From Urechis unicinctus (Eukaryota; Annelida; Polychaeta; Xenopneusta; Urechidae): a stretch of 64,000 nucleotides of DNA. How positions within the stretch are numbered: position 1 is the first letter of the stretch; every line of letters begins with the position of its first letter. Positions 11,586-22,271 of the stretch are shown here, piece after piece. The notes beneath the pieces are model-generated. The model saw only the letters and a program-made list of their open reading frames with translations, was not told where the DNA came from and did not search any database. Position numbers and translations under genes: made by a program. The stretch spans positions 44,864,690-44,928,689 of the forward strand of contig CM067358.1 of NCBI GenBank assembly GCA_034190875.2, written 5' to 3'.

Positions 11586-13190
11586 AATATTGGTGTATCA
11601 TGCAAAGAAAATGTGAGGTGTGGTTGAAGGATTGTGTATTGTTTTGCATAAGGTGATTGGAGCGCGTGGTAAATGAGTGACGGTTATTGCCCAAGATAGT
11701 GTCTTAGAAAGCTATGCTGCTGATAGCCTGTTTAGGACAGTTATGCCTAAAAGAATATATATGTTGCATATGGCCACTATCTAACATATAAGTCCGGATA
11801 CACAACGGTGTAACACTTTAATTGTATGTGTTGTACGTGCGGGAGAAGATCAATATACACGACTCATATATATTGAGAATTAAATGTTTACGATACTTCT
11901 CCATTAATAATTTGATAAATACGCACGTCTTCCCTAAGCTGCAGATTCCTTCATGAGATTATACCCCGCATATACTTGAATAATATAAGATTAGCGTTAT
12001 GGGTAATGTGTAACATAAAGGGTCGCTAATTTTACGCGTGTCCGCATGATATGCCAGACGGTGCGATAATAGCGCAGTTGACTTCACTTATTGTAAGATT
12101 TTGTCTTATTATCTGCAGACATAGAGGCAAAATAATTGTGAAAATGATTGATGATATCATTGTGTCAAGTTTGCGCTGCGTGGAAGAAGACAAGTTTTAA
12201 AAGTCTTCTTATAATTTAACCTGGACTCACAGTTTACTGGATTTCGTGTGGCGGCAAAGGATGCCTGAAATTTAGCGTCAAATGTGTATGTCACTTTGGA
12301 GACTGCCTTTGAGACTTAAATTGAAGTGCAATTAAAGGGTGGCAGCTTGGGCCTCAGAGACGACGTGATTATTGGAATTACAAAGGAGTCTGTAATCCTT
12401 GATAATTGGCGGACGCAAAATGAGGGTCTCTTGTCTGCGTGAATGTCTGAGTGCAGGATGTTTAATCATTCAGTATACTGTTAAAGCCTTAAATTGGACT
12501 GATCAAAATTTGAATTTCACGGCTTGTTATCTTCGACACTAAGGTTGATTTGTGTTGATCGCTTTGATAAATTGGAATTTGTCTAACCGTCAGGTTCATG
12601 CGATTGAATGCGTTTGACACGTGGCTGAGATGGTATCGTTGGTAAAATGCTATATGGTTGGAATAAGGAAAGAAATAGGTGTGTAAAGATTGTGTGAAAT
12701 AATTGCATGTAAAAATGGTTATGTATATAAAATGAATATCGGCGTCCTGTTCTGAGAAGAAAGTATATGGCTAAAAAATAATATGACATTGGTTGGAAAA
12801 ATTTCTGAAAAAGGGAAATATGTACGAAGAATACTATGAAAAATGAATCAATAAGGCTAGGTAGACATAATTCGTTATTGGTTTCAAAATCGTTAATGCT
12901 CATCTTCCGTGCCACATCCTTGCGTCCTCGAAGACCCACTCATATTGTTCGCCAACAAAAATAATATTTAATACTTAATTTGAATATGGAGGATATTTGA
13001 CCTCAAATAATTTTTTAAAAAAATGCGTTTTCCCGTCCTAGCATAAGGTTTGTCGGATTCGGGAGGTTAAAATTAAGGCGATAGTGGGAGGGGTGTTTTG
13101 TGTGGAGGAGTCACTTAAGCGTGGCAGAAGGTCCAAATGAGCAATAAGAATTTTACGGTCAACTTATTTTAATGTAATATATGAGTGAGG
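11586..13190. other. No gene seen
   Basis: AT-rich sequence with no recognisable gene. If the LTR element on the minus strand were complete, its internal region would lie here, but I find no gag or pol motif. Confidence 0.45.
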
Positions 13191-13476
13191 TACTTACCAG
13201 TGGTAGAAGCTGAAAGGGGGTATGAGGTCGTCATCTCCGATGTCTTGATAGCGCCAGGTCGCTAGTACGCCATAGTTGAGTCGAGTGGAAGAGGCCGATG
13301 TACGCTGCCGTTGCCCTGGATCATGATCGCGTCGTAGAATGCGGCCTCGTGTCTCTTCTCTCGGCGCGTGAAGCAATTGCCAGCTTTCTTCTCTAACGTA
13401 AGAGCGTGTAAGCGTCGGGAAAATGTGTGCCCTGACAACAGTGGCAGTTGCCAACTCCCCGGACTCTCACACCAAA
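13190..13476 (-). other. Putative retrotransposon leader with splice donor
   Basis: Downstream of the primer-binding-like site, an open stretch of about 86 codons (13454-13194) ends at CTACCACTG then GTAAGTAC, a strong donor. The peptide is not recognised. It may be retrotransposon leader or a small unrelated ORF. Confidence 0.3.
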
Positions 13477-13820
13477 TGTAAAGCTAGAATTTAGTTTTTC
13501 TTGCTTATGCACGCTCTTCGTTATAGTACTGTTACTCACTGCCTGTAGTTGCTGGAGTTGGGACTAATCAGAGGAAATCATCGCGAGTCCTGGAGTAGAG
13601 ATGCTTATTTGGTTTATTTAATTTCAACAATGAAGCTCCCTGGAATCTCGCGGTCCGAATCGTTTCTCTGACTAGGTGAATCTCCGTGACTGACCCATCT
13701 GTGGACCCTATATAAAGGGTCCACATGATAGGCCAGGCTAAAACAATCCCCACGTGACACGACGAGTCCACTTGGAGGGTGAACTCGCTTGCTGTGAGGA
13801 TTGCTGAAATCAGGGTTACA
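13477..13820 (-). mobile_element. LTR of an LTR retrotransposon, minus strand
   Basis: On the minus strand a 344-bp unit begins TGTAACCC and ends CTTTACA, giving the TG...CA ends and short inverted TGTAA/TTACA typical of LTRs. Inside are a TATATA box (near 13713) and an AATAAA signal (near 13615), in promoter-then-poly(A) order. Immediately downstream, TTTGGTGTGAGAGTCCGG has the TGGTGT start of a tRNA primer-binding site. This reads as a 5' LTR plus leader. No second LTR and no gag-pol are visible in the window, so the element is truncated or rearranged. The class (Gypsy is most likely) is inferred. Confidence 0.65.
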
Positions 13821-14443
13821 CCCCTCTCAAAGAGTGGTGTGATGTAACCCGGGCTCTCGTGCTGATAATTAAAGGGGGAGGCTTTTTAAGAAGGTATGAG
13901 CCAAAATAGTATTATAACATCCTCCCCAACCATAATAAAGTTGAACTTCCACTGTTCAATTAATTTAGAATTTACCCTTGAATTTTGGAAATTGACTTTG
14001 TTAAACTAATTGAAGGTTGATGAAATAGAATTTGGAATAAGAGTTATAAAGTAAAGGGACAGCACGACACGAGCCCAATATTATTAGATTTTGAATTTTG
14101 AATGATCCCAGGGTAGCTTGGACATGCGCCAATACTGTTTGACATTGGCACATATCCATAACAAAATAGGTAATTATATAAGTTTACAATATTTTTTTCA
14201 AATATTTTGATTTCGCTATCCTAAATAGTATTAAAATAAATATATTACAATAAAATAGAAAGTTTTAAAATATGGAATACTCTAGCTGTTATGACATTAA
14301 TTACATTTTCACAGTATTACTCCGCACTAAAACCACGTGGGAAAAAAGCGATGAGCCTATACTTGACAGTCGTGAAAATAGTAAAATAACCTATTGTAGC
14401 TAATTCAATTATTAATTTTGAAAGTATTTAACTAATGTCATGA

Positions 14444-14845
14444 AAATTAAATATACAAGAACAATGCCAGGAAAATGATTTAAGTTGATGAGTATGGCTG
14501 TTTTGTGGAGATGAGATCTCTGAAGGGCTGCCGTATTGGGTTCGCCAGGTGTCGCTTGAGGTGAGGGGAGATATGCGTTATGACGCTTGGTTAAGCCGTT
14601 GGACGTCTTCTGTATCCATGGTCAGGAAGACGTATGCTGTGGCTTGCAAGGCGTTGGCACGTCGGGTGGAGGCGCTATCTCCCTCTTGTATGGCGTAAAT
14701 ATACCTGGGAACAAATGAACTTACGGCAGCGATCAGTGTGCCTTGGTAATGTGTTATGTGAATTATACAAAAACAAGAAATATAATGAGTACTCAGTGTG
14801 GTTAATGTGCGTGAGTAACTAGTGTATAATATCATAACATGATTC
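14444..14845. repeat. Direct repeat copy B, about 400 bp
   Basis: Second copy of the repeat at 11172-11585, same orientation, about 80-90 percent alike in the best blocks by eye. The LTR at 13477-13820 lies between the two copies. Confidence 0.85.
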
Positions 14846-16042
14846 TATAGTCTGCGTCCCAGACTCCAGGGGTTCCGCTACGCTTCTCGCCCTAGAGTCA
14901 CGACCAGCTCTAAAAGTGGCGCGTCCGAATATTCATTAAACACGTTCGTTAATCTTCGTGACCAATCAACGCAAAGGTTGTGACCCGGATTGACCTTAAT
15001 TGCGCGTGTCTGGCTCATGGAACTGGCTTGTGATACGCACCCTCGGTTCTATGTGACGTCTGGACATTGTAGTGGTCTGCTGCCAATGAGAACACATTGA
15101 ATGTGTTCTGGAATTATGGGGCGTCTAAAAAGTTCAAATTGGCACAACAAGCGCTTTTATCGTTTAGCTGCACGATAGTATGTTTACGTGATAGTAAGTT
15201 AAAAAGAACCAGTTGTGTGTCTGCTTCTCTCGCCGAATGTGTGATTAACGGTGCCACTCAGCGTGAAACAACAAATCGGAGTGTTGTAGAATGTGTGCCC
15301 GGCTCATAAAAATCACTCGGCAGGTTGGACAAGTTCTTCGGAAATTGTAGAACTGACCAACGAGAGACAACGACTCAAAGGTACCCGAAAGTGACCGAGA
15401 GACACGGCTTGTGATTGGAGCATCCCAAATCTAGGATGCCCGTCCAGTTCAAGACATTAAACTCTCCTAGACTGAAGGCGAGCCTAATGATCATCAGTAA
15501 CATGTAAACAGCGCCCGCAGCCATCAGGCTAGGGGACCTTGACTAATGATTCTGGGGAGATGGGATAATACAGTGACTTCCCAATGAGCGATATGCAACC
15601 AGATTAACGGCTGACAAGCATAATGACACTTGAGAAAACCTACGTTATAAGACTTGCAAGGTGTGCGTGATAATAAGACCCTCCGTAGTGTTGCTATGTT
15701 AGAGCAGTGGTGCTCTATGAGGGACCTTCTCAAATCTGGTTGCTGCTTGGTGATATATGGACACTATCGCAGTTATCGCACGGCAAACTGTGCGTTTGAG
15801 GCGATTTGGGAAAAAGACCTAACTTTTTCTCGAGCTCTGATTGGCTGAGAGTAGGGTGCCATGCGATAAGTGCAAATAGAACCTGCGTTCAAAAGTTTAC
15901 TTGCGACTCCACCAGACGGCTTGTCCATTGGATTTGGTGTAGATTTGTTTAAACACGTCATTCCATAAGCAAAAGAGATATTTAATTGAGAGTTTCATAG
16001 ATAATTGTGTCCATTGGGTGATTCACATGAAAGTCACAAGGA
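14846..16042. other. No gene seen
   Basis: Intergenic stretch, higher in GC than its left neighbour. Small ORFs exist on both strands but none resembles a known protein. Confidence 0.45.
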
Positions 16043-16094
16043 GTAGTATAGAAAGTGGGTGTGCGAGTGCACCCCCCCCCCCCTTCTATACTAC
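16043..16094. repeat. Hairpin with perfect 11-bp outer stem
   Basis: GTAGTATAGAA (16043-16053) pairs perfectly with TTCTATACTAC (16084-16094). Inside, GTGGGTG can pair with the following poly-C run. It lies about 50 bases beyond the stop codon of the exonuclease-like reading frame and could mark an element boundary or a transcription terminator. Confidence 0.75.
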
Positions 16095-16146
16095 ATCAGT
16101 GTCAGCCAGCCCTTCCAGATGATTTTGTCCAGGGCCACACCAGCAG

Positions 16147-17655
16147 TTAGTCACCACAGAGGTCATTGAGTGCCTTCTTCACCCGGTCAAGGTCTTCCAT
16201 GAACTGGGACACCTTAGGTTTGTTCTTCTTAATAAAGGCGGGATCTGGGCGAATCGTCGTCACTCTCATCGTAAAGAGTTTCCAGCAGAAGAAAGCTCCA
16301 GTCGGTCTTTCTGGAATCTTTGTCGGCCTGACCATCCAGGGGCCGTGGTGATTCAGATAGCAGTTGAGGATGGTGTCAAACTTACTGTTTGCGGCGTAGT
16401 CCCCCTCATCATCTGTGTCTCGGATGGTTGTGAACCCCCAAGTGACCGTCTCCTTGTACTTCTTCCTGTCCTTATGGTGGTACTCCAAGTTGTATGCTCC
16501 AGCCCTCTCTAGGTCCTCGTAGGCGCACATCCGAAAACACAGTCCACAAACACCCCGATGGTCGCAGGCGGACTGTGGTGAAGCCCAAGCAGAATCTGAG
16601 GTTTGTACTGGGGCGGGATAATCCTCCCAGGGAACCGAGTGTAAGGACACTTTATTTTGAGCAGTGCAATCTCCTGTTCTCCGTCCCCAGGAGGACAGAG
16701 GAGGTCACCACCAGACACAAAATCCGTCTGGACCGCCAGGTGTACTGGATGGAGTCGCAAAGACCCTTCTCTTTGGAGATCCAAATCCACCCCGAGAAGA
16801 CCTTTTGCCCTCGAGGAGGAGAACAGATTGTGTGGAATTCAATATCTGTACGGCATGCCCCACGCCCCGACATACTTGAAGCACTGCAAGCCTCGGCAGA
16901 ATTGGCAAGCAGCCTGGATGCAATTGTGTTGGGCTATATAGTTCAAGAAGACTACGCATCGCCATATCTTGTAGAAACCGTGGCACCAAAAGCACAAAGG
17001 CTCTCCAACGTCGAGGGCATTGTAGAGGGGGTATACACATGCACCCACTTTGCAAGGACAACCTTCCAAGGTGCCAAGCGCACAGTCCTCTTCTTGGAGC
17101 GGGACGGGCCTATGGTTACTTTCTGGGAAAAGAAGTTGGCCGGCTCTCGGAACCACTGGAAAAAATACCGGGCCCTATTGTTTGCAAGTTGGGAGCACTC
17201 CGGACCACCCCCACCAAGAACAAGTCCAGGCTTGTTGCAATTATCGGGGTCTAGCAAGGAGGGTATACCTCCACCTCAGCACGGGTACAGAACAACAAAT
17301 ACCCTCTATCTCCCACGGCATACAGCCAGCCCAACGTCCACGACCTCCACTCTTTCGTCTGGTCTTTGTCTATCCACCCCAAAGCCTCTTTTTCCAGCTC
17401 CTCCAAACCGCATAGTCGAGATAAGGAAAGAAACACGGCTCTCCTGTTTTCCATTCCAGTTGCATACATATTTGTTGCGTTCTCCTGCCAAACATGGCCA
17501 ACAATTTTTCTGGGGCCACATGGCGCAGTGGTGCCTACTTCTGGAATCTCTGGATACACGTTTGGTTTCTTGTTGTATTCTTCAACCGCACCCACAAAGA
17601 TATCCCGGTCGAATCTTGACACACATCTGGGAGGACCACCAACTTTGGGAGCCAT
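16147..17655 (-). pseudogene. YqaJ/lambda-type exonuclease, frame-broken, virus-like
   Basis: Minus-strand segments read like one protein spread over different frames. The N-terminal segment is 17655-17254 (ATG at 17655, ends TAG at 17251). The C-terminal segment is about 16540-16147. Between them lies a nuclease core whose pieces fall in three frames: a SKEKG segment near 16780, a GPDGF piece near 16720, and a strong run around LLKIKCPYTRFPG with PPQYKPQILLGL (about 16660-16580). YqaJ and alkaline exonucleases of phages and large DNA viruses carry an SPDG motif followed by E-x-K in xxEIKCPY. Here the glutamate position is lysine (LLKIKCPY). The family resects double-stranded DNA ends for recombination. 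At least four frame changes and stops indicate an inactivated copy, or heavy sequencing indels. No introns are apparent. Confidence 0.6.
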
Positions 17656-17765
17656 ATACACCTATTTTTCTAAATATCTATATTGCCAGGAGGAACCCAC
17701 TCCTCCATTCCAACATTGTATGCCGTCTATATGGGGTTCTATACTAGTTGGCCACAAGAATCGGT

Positions 17766-17794
17766 GGGCATGGGTGGGTGTAGGTGGGCGTGGG
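17766..17794. repeat. G-rich direct repeat, left copy
   Basis: GGGCATGGGTGGGTGTAGGT followed by GGGCGTGGG. A near-identical G-rich unit lies at 18381-18411. The two copies bracket the space between the minus-strand exonuclease frame and the plus-strand small ORFs. The runs of three G could form a quadruplex. Confidence 0.7.
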
Positions 17795-18380
17795 AGTGTG
17801 TATGTATAGTATGGTATTGCCTTGTATTGTCATATTCCTGGGTTGAATATGTAGTGTTTCATCTTAGCTGGCCGTCTTTATTGCTGTCTGTTTTATTGTC
17901 ATCGTTGTATGTGTTCTATATCACATCCCGTCTTTCTGACCATCGTTGTACCTTTGAGGTTTTCTTAATTGTAATTGTCCCATCCGGACATGCGCAGTCG
18001 CCTGTGTGCATTTGATGTTTATAACATCCGGTCAACCATTGTAAAAATGCTGAGGCGGGTTTGCCACAATCAGCCGAGATGGACCCTACTCCTCGCATCC
18101 TCTGATTGGATGGATGTTATTTAATGTATATGTATCAATATGTGATTGGCTGGAGGGCCAGAAAAGTATTGTGGTACGGTTGAGGTGCGAGGCAGTCGGG
18201 ACACGAGGCTTGAGAGAGAGAGAGAGATCACGAAAATAAAGAGACTTATTACTCCAAAACGGACTTGTACTATTTATCCCCAATCTTAGTACATAACAGT
18301 ATTGCCAAGGTATTGTTGTAGTGTTGTTGTAGCCTAGTATAGCACTATACCGGGTGGGCTTGGTTGGGAGGACTTGGTTG
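17795..18380. other. Divergent spacer between virus-like genes
   Basis: No ORF is supported. It contains a GAGAGAGA tract (about 18210-18226), AATAAA at about 18236 and T/G-rich stretches. Flanked by the G-rich direct repeats, it could act as a shared promoter or origin region (inference). Confidence 0.4.
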
Positions 18381-18411
18381 GCATGGGTAGGTGTGGATGG
18401 GCGTGGGTGGG
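18381..18411. repeat. G-rich direct repeat, right copy
   Basis: GCATGGGTAGGTGTGGATGG followed by GCGTGGGTGGG. It matches the unit at 17766-17794 with few differences and lies about 40 bases before the start of the first small plus-strand ORF. Confidence 0.7.
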
Positions 18412-18448
18412 AAGGCCTTTTGGAGCTATAGTCTTGGGTACCAATACT

Positions 18449-18787
18449 ATGCCATCCGCAGAATACCTCTCTGAAGAAGCAGTGCAAAACCTATGTGCAG
18501 ACAAGGGAAGAATGTCCTTTGCTGCCGCGAAAAAGAAGTATGTTATCGGGTCCACTAGGCTGTCGAGAATCTGGGCAACAGAGAGGCCAGCAAGCTCTAT
18601 GGAGGACTTTGGGAGTAGCAATCCAAATGGCCTTCACCAGCAAACCAAGGTTACCCAAGAGTCTTCTAGTAGCAATCCCAATGGGGTGCTGGCCCTCCCA
18701 CCAAAGTCTATTACAATGGATTTTGAAAGTAGCCCTACCCAACTACCATTCCACACTGCGCCACGATATGGCATCCCTAGTCAGTAG
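18449..18787 (+). CDS. Putative helix-turn-helix protein, virus-like
   Basis: A 112-residue ORF starting at an ATG within CTATGCC. An upstream in-frame ATG at 18374 would only add translated G-rich repeat. Residues about 7-38 (LSEEAVQNLC, then SFAAAKKKYVIGSTRLSRIW) look like a helix-turn-helix of the resolvase or Psq type. The rest is low-complexity S/P/N-rich with SSNPNG twice, which suggests a linker. The last 20 bases overlap the start of the next ORF, an arrangement common in compact viral genomes. No family assignment is certain. Confidence 0.45.
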   Translation: MPSAEYLSEEAVQNLCADKGRMSFAAAKKKYVIGSTRLSRIWATERPASSMEDFGSSNPNGLHQQTKVTQESSSSNPNGVLALPPKSITMDFESSPTQLPFHTAPRYGIPSQ

Positions 18788-19136
18788 TGTATACGATTTC
18801 TACTATACAATGCAAAATATAGAGAAAAAGGTTGACGATATAGAAAAAAAGATAGACACTATTGCAAAATCCGTAGAGGAGGAAATAGACGACAATTTGT
18901 CGGTTCTGGAAGACGATATAGAAGTGGTTGGAACCAGTGTAGGAACCATTGCGGACCTAGCGTCGTTTTCAACAAGATTGCAAATGGCGGGATTTGCAGG
19001 ATTTGCCGCATTGATTGCATGGAAGGTCTGGAAAATTACAAAGAACCACATGGAAGCCGCATCGAATTTCCTGCCAAAACCAGAATCGGCCCCAAGCCTA
19101 CCCCAAGTCGGGACATTGGACCCTGGCCTACGCTAG
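18768..19136 (+). CDS. Coiled-coil plus membrane-segment protein, virus-like
   Basis: A 122-residue ORF in an uninterrupted frame. Residues about 15-60 are a heptad-patterned acidic coiled coil (IEKKVDDIEKKIDTIAKSVE). Residues about 73-89 are one hydrophobic segment (MAGFAGFAALIAWKVW), followed by a basic patch (KITKNH) and a proline-rich tail. There is no signal peptide. This architecture occurs in small virion-associated or membrane-remodelling proteins, but I cannot name a family. Its start overlaps the end of the upstream ORF by 20 bases, so the two were probably expressed together. Unlike the neighbouring exonuclease frame, this ORF is intact. Confidence 0.5.
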   Translation: MASLVSSVYDFYYTMQNIEKKVDDIEKKIDTIAKSVEEEIDDNLSVLEDDIEVVGTSVGTIADLASFSTRLQMAGFAGFAALIAWKVWKITKNHMEAASNFLPKPESAPSLPQVGTLDPGLR

Positions 19137-19180
19137 TTGGGCGGGACCCTTTCTACATGGAATAGGAGACAGGGCAGGAA

Positions 19181-19437
19181 AATAGATCGATTGGGGCAGA
19201 CCACCATTTGGAGAGGCATTGTAGGATATAGGGCAAACAAAAAGATCGCTTGAGGCAGACCACCATTGGGAGAGGCTTTTTAGAGACAAATAGATCGCTT
19301 GGGGCAGACCACCATTGGGAGAGGCTCTGTAGGCTATAGGGCAGACCAGACTTTGTAGGCTATTGGGTAGACAAATAGATCACTCGGGCCAGACAAAATA
19401 AACCAATGGAAGAGGTTTTGTAGGCTATTGGGCAGAT
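19181..19437. repeat. Degenerate tandem repeat after the virus-like ORFs
   Basis: Four imperfect copies begin with ATAGATCGCTTGGGGCAGAC, followed by CACCATTGGGAGAGGC and variants of TTTGTAGGCTATAGGGCAGAC. Spacing is uneven (about 45-85 bp). It begins about 45 bases after the last ORF of the virus-like block. Confidence 0.8.
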
Positions 19438-22220
19438 GTTGGGGAGGCTCAATGACATGCTACCAACAATACGGGTGCGAAAGGCGTTGGGTGGAAAATA
19501 GAAAACAAAGAGACCAAACCACGATCCCTGGAGGTAGTCCCAACTATGGATAGTTCCCGACGTTTTGTACGCTCTTATAAGCTGCCAAAGGGCGAGTAGT
19601 GTACGTAGGAGTGCTTCTGTCCCAGAACGGCTACTACGTATACTACTCAAGGGAATGGATAATTTATGCGCGATTATTATTTTTACATCAAAGAGCTTTT
19701 TGATACGTGACCGGCTCTCCTTTTGTACAAATTCAGCACATCTTTTTCAATGAGGACAAAGCCTCGTAACTTGCTCATTCAGTTTCTCCATGAACCTTAG
19801 TCACATCGGATTCTACCCCTGCCTAAGTTAGGTCAGCCGGACATACTGTTACAGACCGGAGTTCTCGGGCTACATCTAGCCATGGACCCCAAGCAGCCGA
19901 ACCCTTGACCGCGGAACACCTGTTTCAGATATTCAGTTTTGATGCCAGGACGAGCAGCGTAGCGGATACCCGATCTCCATGTGCATCGGCTTCTGTGCAG
20001 GCTATGTTGTTATGTTAGCATAGCATCAAACATGTCTGCCATGGAGATCGCCAGATAACGAACAACAGCAGTGCACGTCGTGACGACGTTAATAACCTTC
20101 ACTATCCACTCATACACCCCTTAGACTGTTAGAGCGAAGACTCCAGCTACTCAATGGCTTTTGATGTGCCCAGTTTTTGACGGACGTAATAAAAAGACCA
20201 AATGTGGCACATGTCATTTATTGAAGCTGATAACGATCGAGTTTTGGTGATGACACTAGAAAAGTAGAATAGCTGAATTGCGTGACTAACCGCCTGGGTC
20301 GTTATTCATCATCATAGTTTCGCAAAATAGAGTTTTAAAGCTGTTGTCAGGAATCGATTGTTCCAGTAAAAGACCGCCGACTGCAGCGCTACTCGTTTTC
20401 CGTAGTCTAGGTCCCCATTCCCTTGAGCCCCCGCTGTAAGGGACATCACTTTGCAGTCCAAAAGTGCAAGAGATTTTTCGATGATATCTCATTGGTCAAT
20501 AGGTGAGGGAGGGGATGGTAAAGACAAATATGTCATCGCATCCAAATAGTACAGAGATCGATAGTTAAAAGAATACCCTGACAACAGAAAAGTCAGGACA
20601 AGCTAAACTGGCCAATACCCCATGCAGCCACGTGGACTACCTTATGATTATTCAATTAATCTCGTTCGTTGCATGATGAAACCCGGGGATGAAACCAAAC
20701 CCATTCGAAGCATGATTCCCTGAATGAATCGTACAGTGCAATACATATATTTTTTCATGGAATAATAAGATAATAAATAACTGCTGAATAATCGCCAGTT
20801 ACATCTGCACATTAGGCATTTATAATGATATCGATTTCCTGTTAAACAAAATACGACTAACGAAGGAGTTCTCTAATAAAAAAAGAGTGCCCCCATTACA
20901 TCATGTCCCATGTGTGTAATCCACGCCAACACGCTGCTACCAATGATGGAGAACACCCTCTGTGGATTTGCAGCGGGGGTCAAGCACCGTTGGTGTACAT
21001 TGAACCTTAGTAAATTATAGGCCTTTGTTTTAATGTTCCAGCATTACAAAAACATGTAGGTCCAAAATACGGTGGTTCATCTCCATAATAGGTTTCGAAT
21101 AAGGTTCATACCAGCATGATGAAAACATGCCAAAAAACAACTTGGTCACGTGACCTGGGCTATTGCGATGCGTAACAGTCACATGATATCACGTGGTGCC
21201 GAATGCACCCACAGGTGCTCGGACTAGACCATCATGATTCAACCATCATGACCTTCGTATTATAGATCAGTGTGCGGTTTTATGGTGATATCCTAATGGG
21301 CTAGCCCCAGCGCTTGAGGGGGCATCAACCAGCTATGAGAATTATTGACAAAGTATATTGACGAGTTAAAAACAGTGATAAAGATGAAACTGCAAAACCA
21401 CCCTCGGCAACAACGATCAAATATAACAATAATATAAGAGGCGGGCTTAGGCGACCTCTGATCGATTTCAAGTTGGCTTCTGCTCATATTGGGTACAAGT
21501 CAACAGGCCTAAACCAGTAAACCCAACGATCGTGTGGTTTTAACACTGGTTGTCACGTCAATCAAGCTGTTACATATACTGCGTCAGTCGCTATCGATCT
21601 CATGTGAATCAGCACCTCAATATATGTAACCTATTTGCTTTCTCGGAAACTGGCTCGTGGGTAGGGGGCTAAAGATATTATCAAGGGGGTTTTAGCAGCG
21701 CTCGACACTTGGCTTCTGATTTGGAGGAATGCTTGTCGCATGTCTTGCATCAAATGTTACCAAATAATAAAATTTCATGTTGTCTCCGGATGTTGATAGA
21801 CGCCCGATTTTAATTTTATCAGAGTTATTTTGCATTGTTTCACAGTCGAATGGTGGCCAAAAATAAACGTGTTTGAGACATCAAGAGTACGTGGCCGAGA
21901 ACCCAGGTTAAATCTCCCTCTGACCCCACACTCGCACACACGTGACTTGCACATTGCGAATTCCCAGTGGTGGCCATATTTGCAGGTAGATTACAATTAA
22001 TAAATTGTGACTAATGAGCTAAACTCGTTTCATTTATACATACATTGAAGCACGCACTAAATATATAAAAACTCGCGAGACACGACGTGATAAGGTCGAA
22101 GTCCAACCCAGACCTCACAAACAACAGCGTTGACCGAATAACGAGCCAAGTTAACAACTCCATGATGAGTTGGACATTTATCGACAGCAGGGTGATAGCT
22201 AACTGATGGAAGAGCCGCTT
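19438..22220. other. No gene seen upstream of ferritin
   Basis: About 2.8 kb without a recognisable gene. Small ORFs only. The proximal part should hold ferritin regulatory DNA, but no specific enhancer motif can be supported. Confidence 0.45.
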
Positions 22221-22223
22221 AGT

Positions 22224-22231
22224 CTATATAT
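22224..22231 (+). promoter_or_regulatory. FTH1: Ferritin TATA box
   Basis: CTATATAT lies about 40 bases upstream of the IRE-like stem and 138 bases upstream of the ATG. This places the transcription start near 22255, so the IRE would lie close to the cap as in other ferritin mRNAs. Confidence 0.7.
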
Positions 22232-22271
22232 GTTGGCCCCGAATCAACCACGCCAGAAACAGTCGACATTT

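Noticed and set aside
16494..17747. 417-codon open frame on the plus strand, the longest in the window
   Set aside because: It lies antisense to the exonuclease-like segments. Its right third has the P/S/H/L-rich composition of an antisense frame, and it contains no recognisable motif, while the minus strand carries an exonuclease signature. It remains a weaker alternative for the central part.
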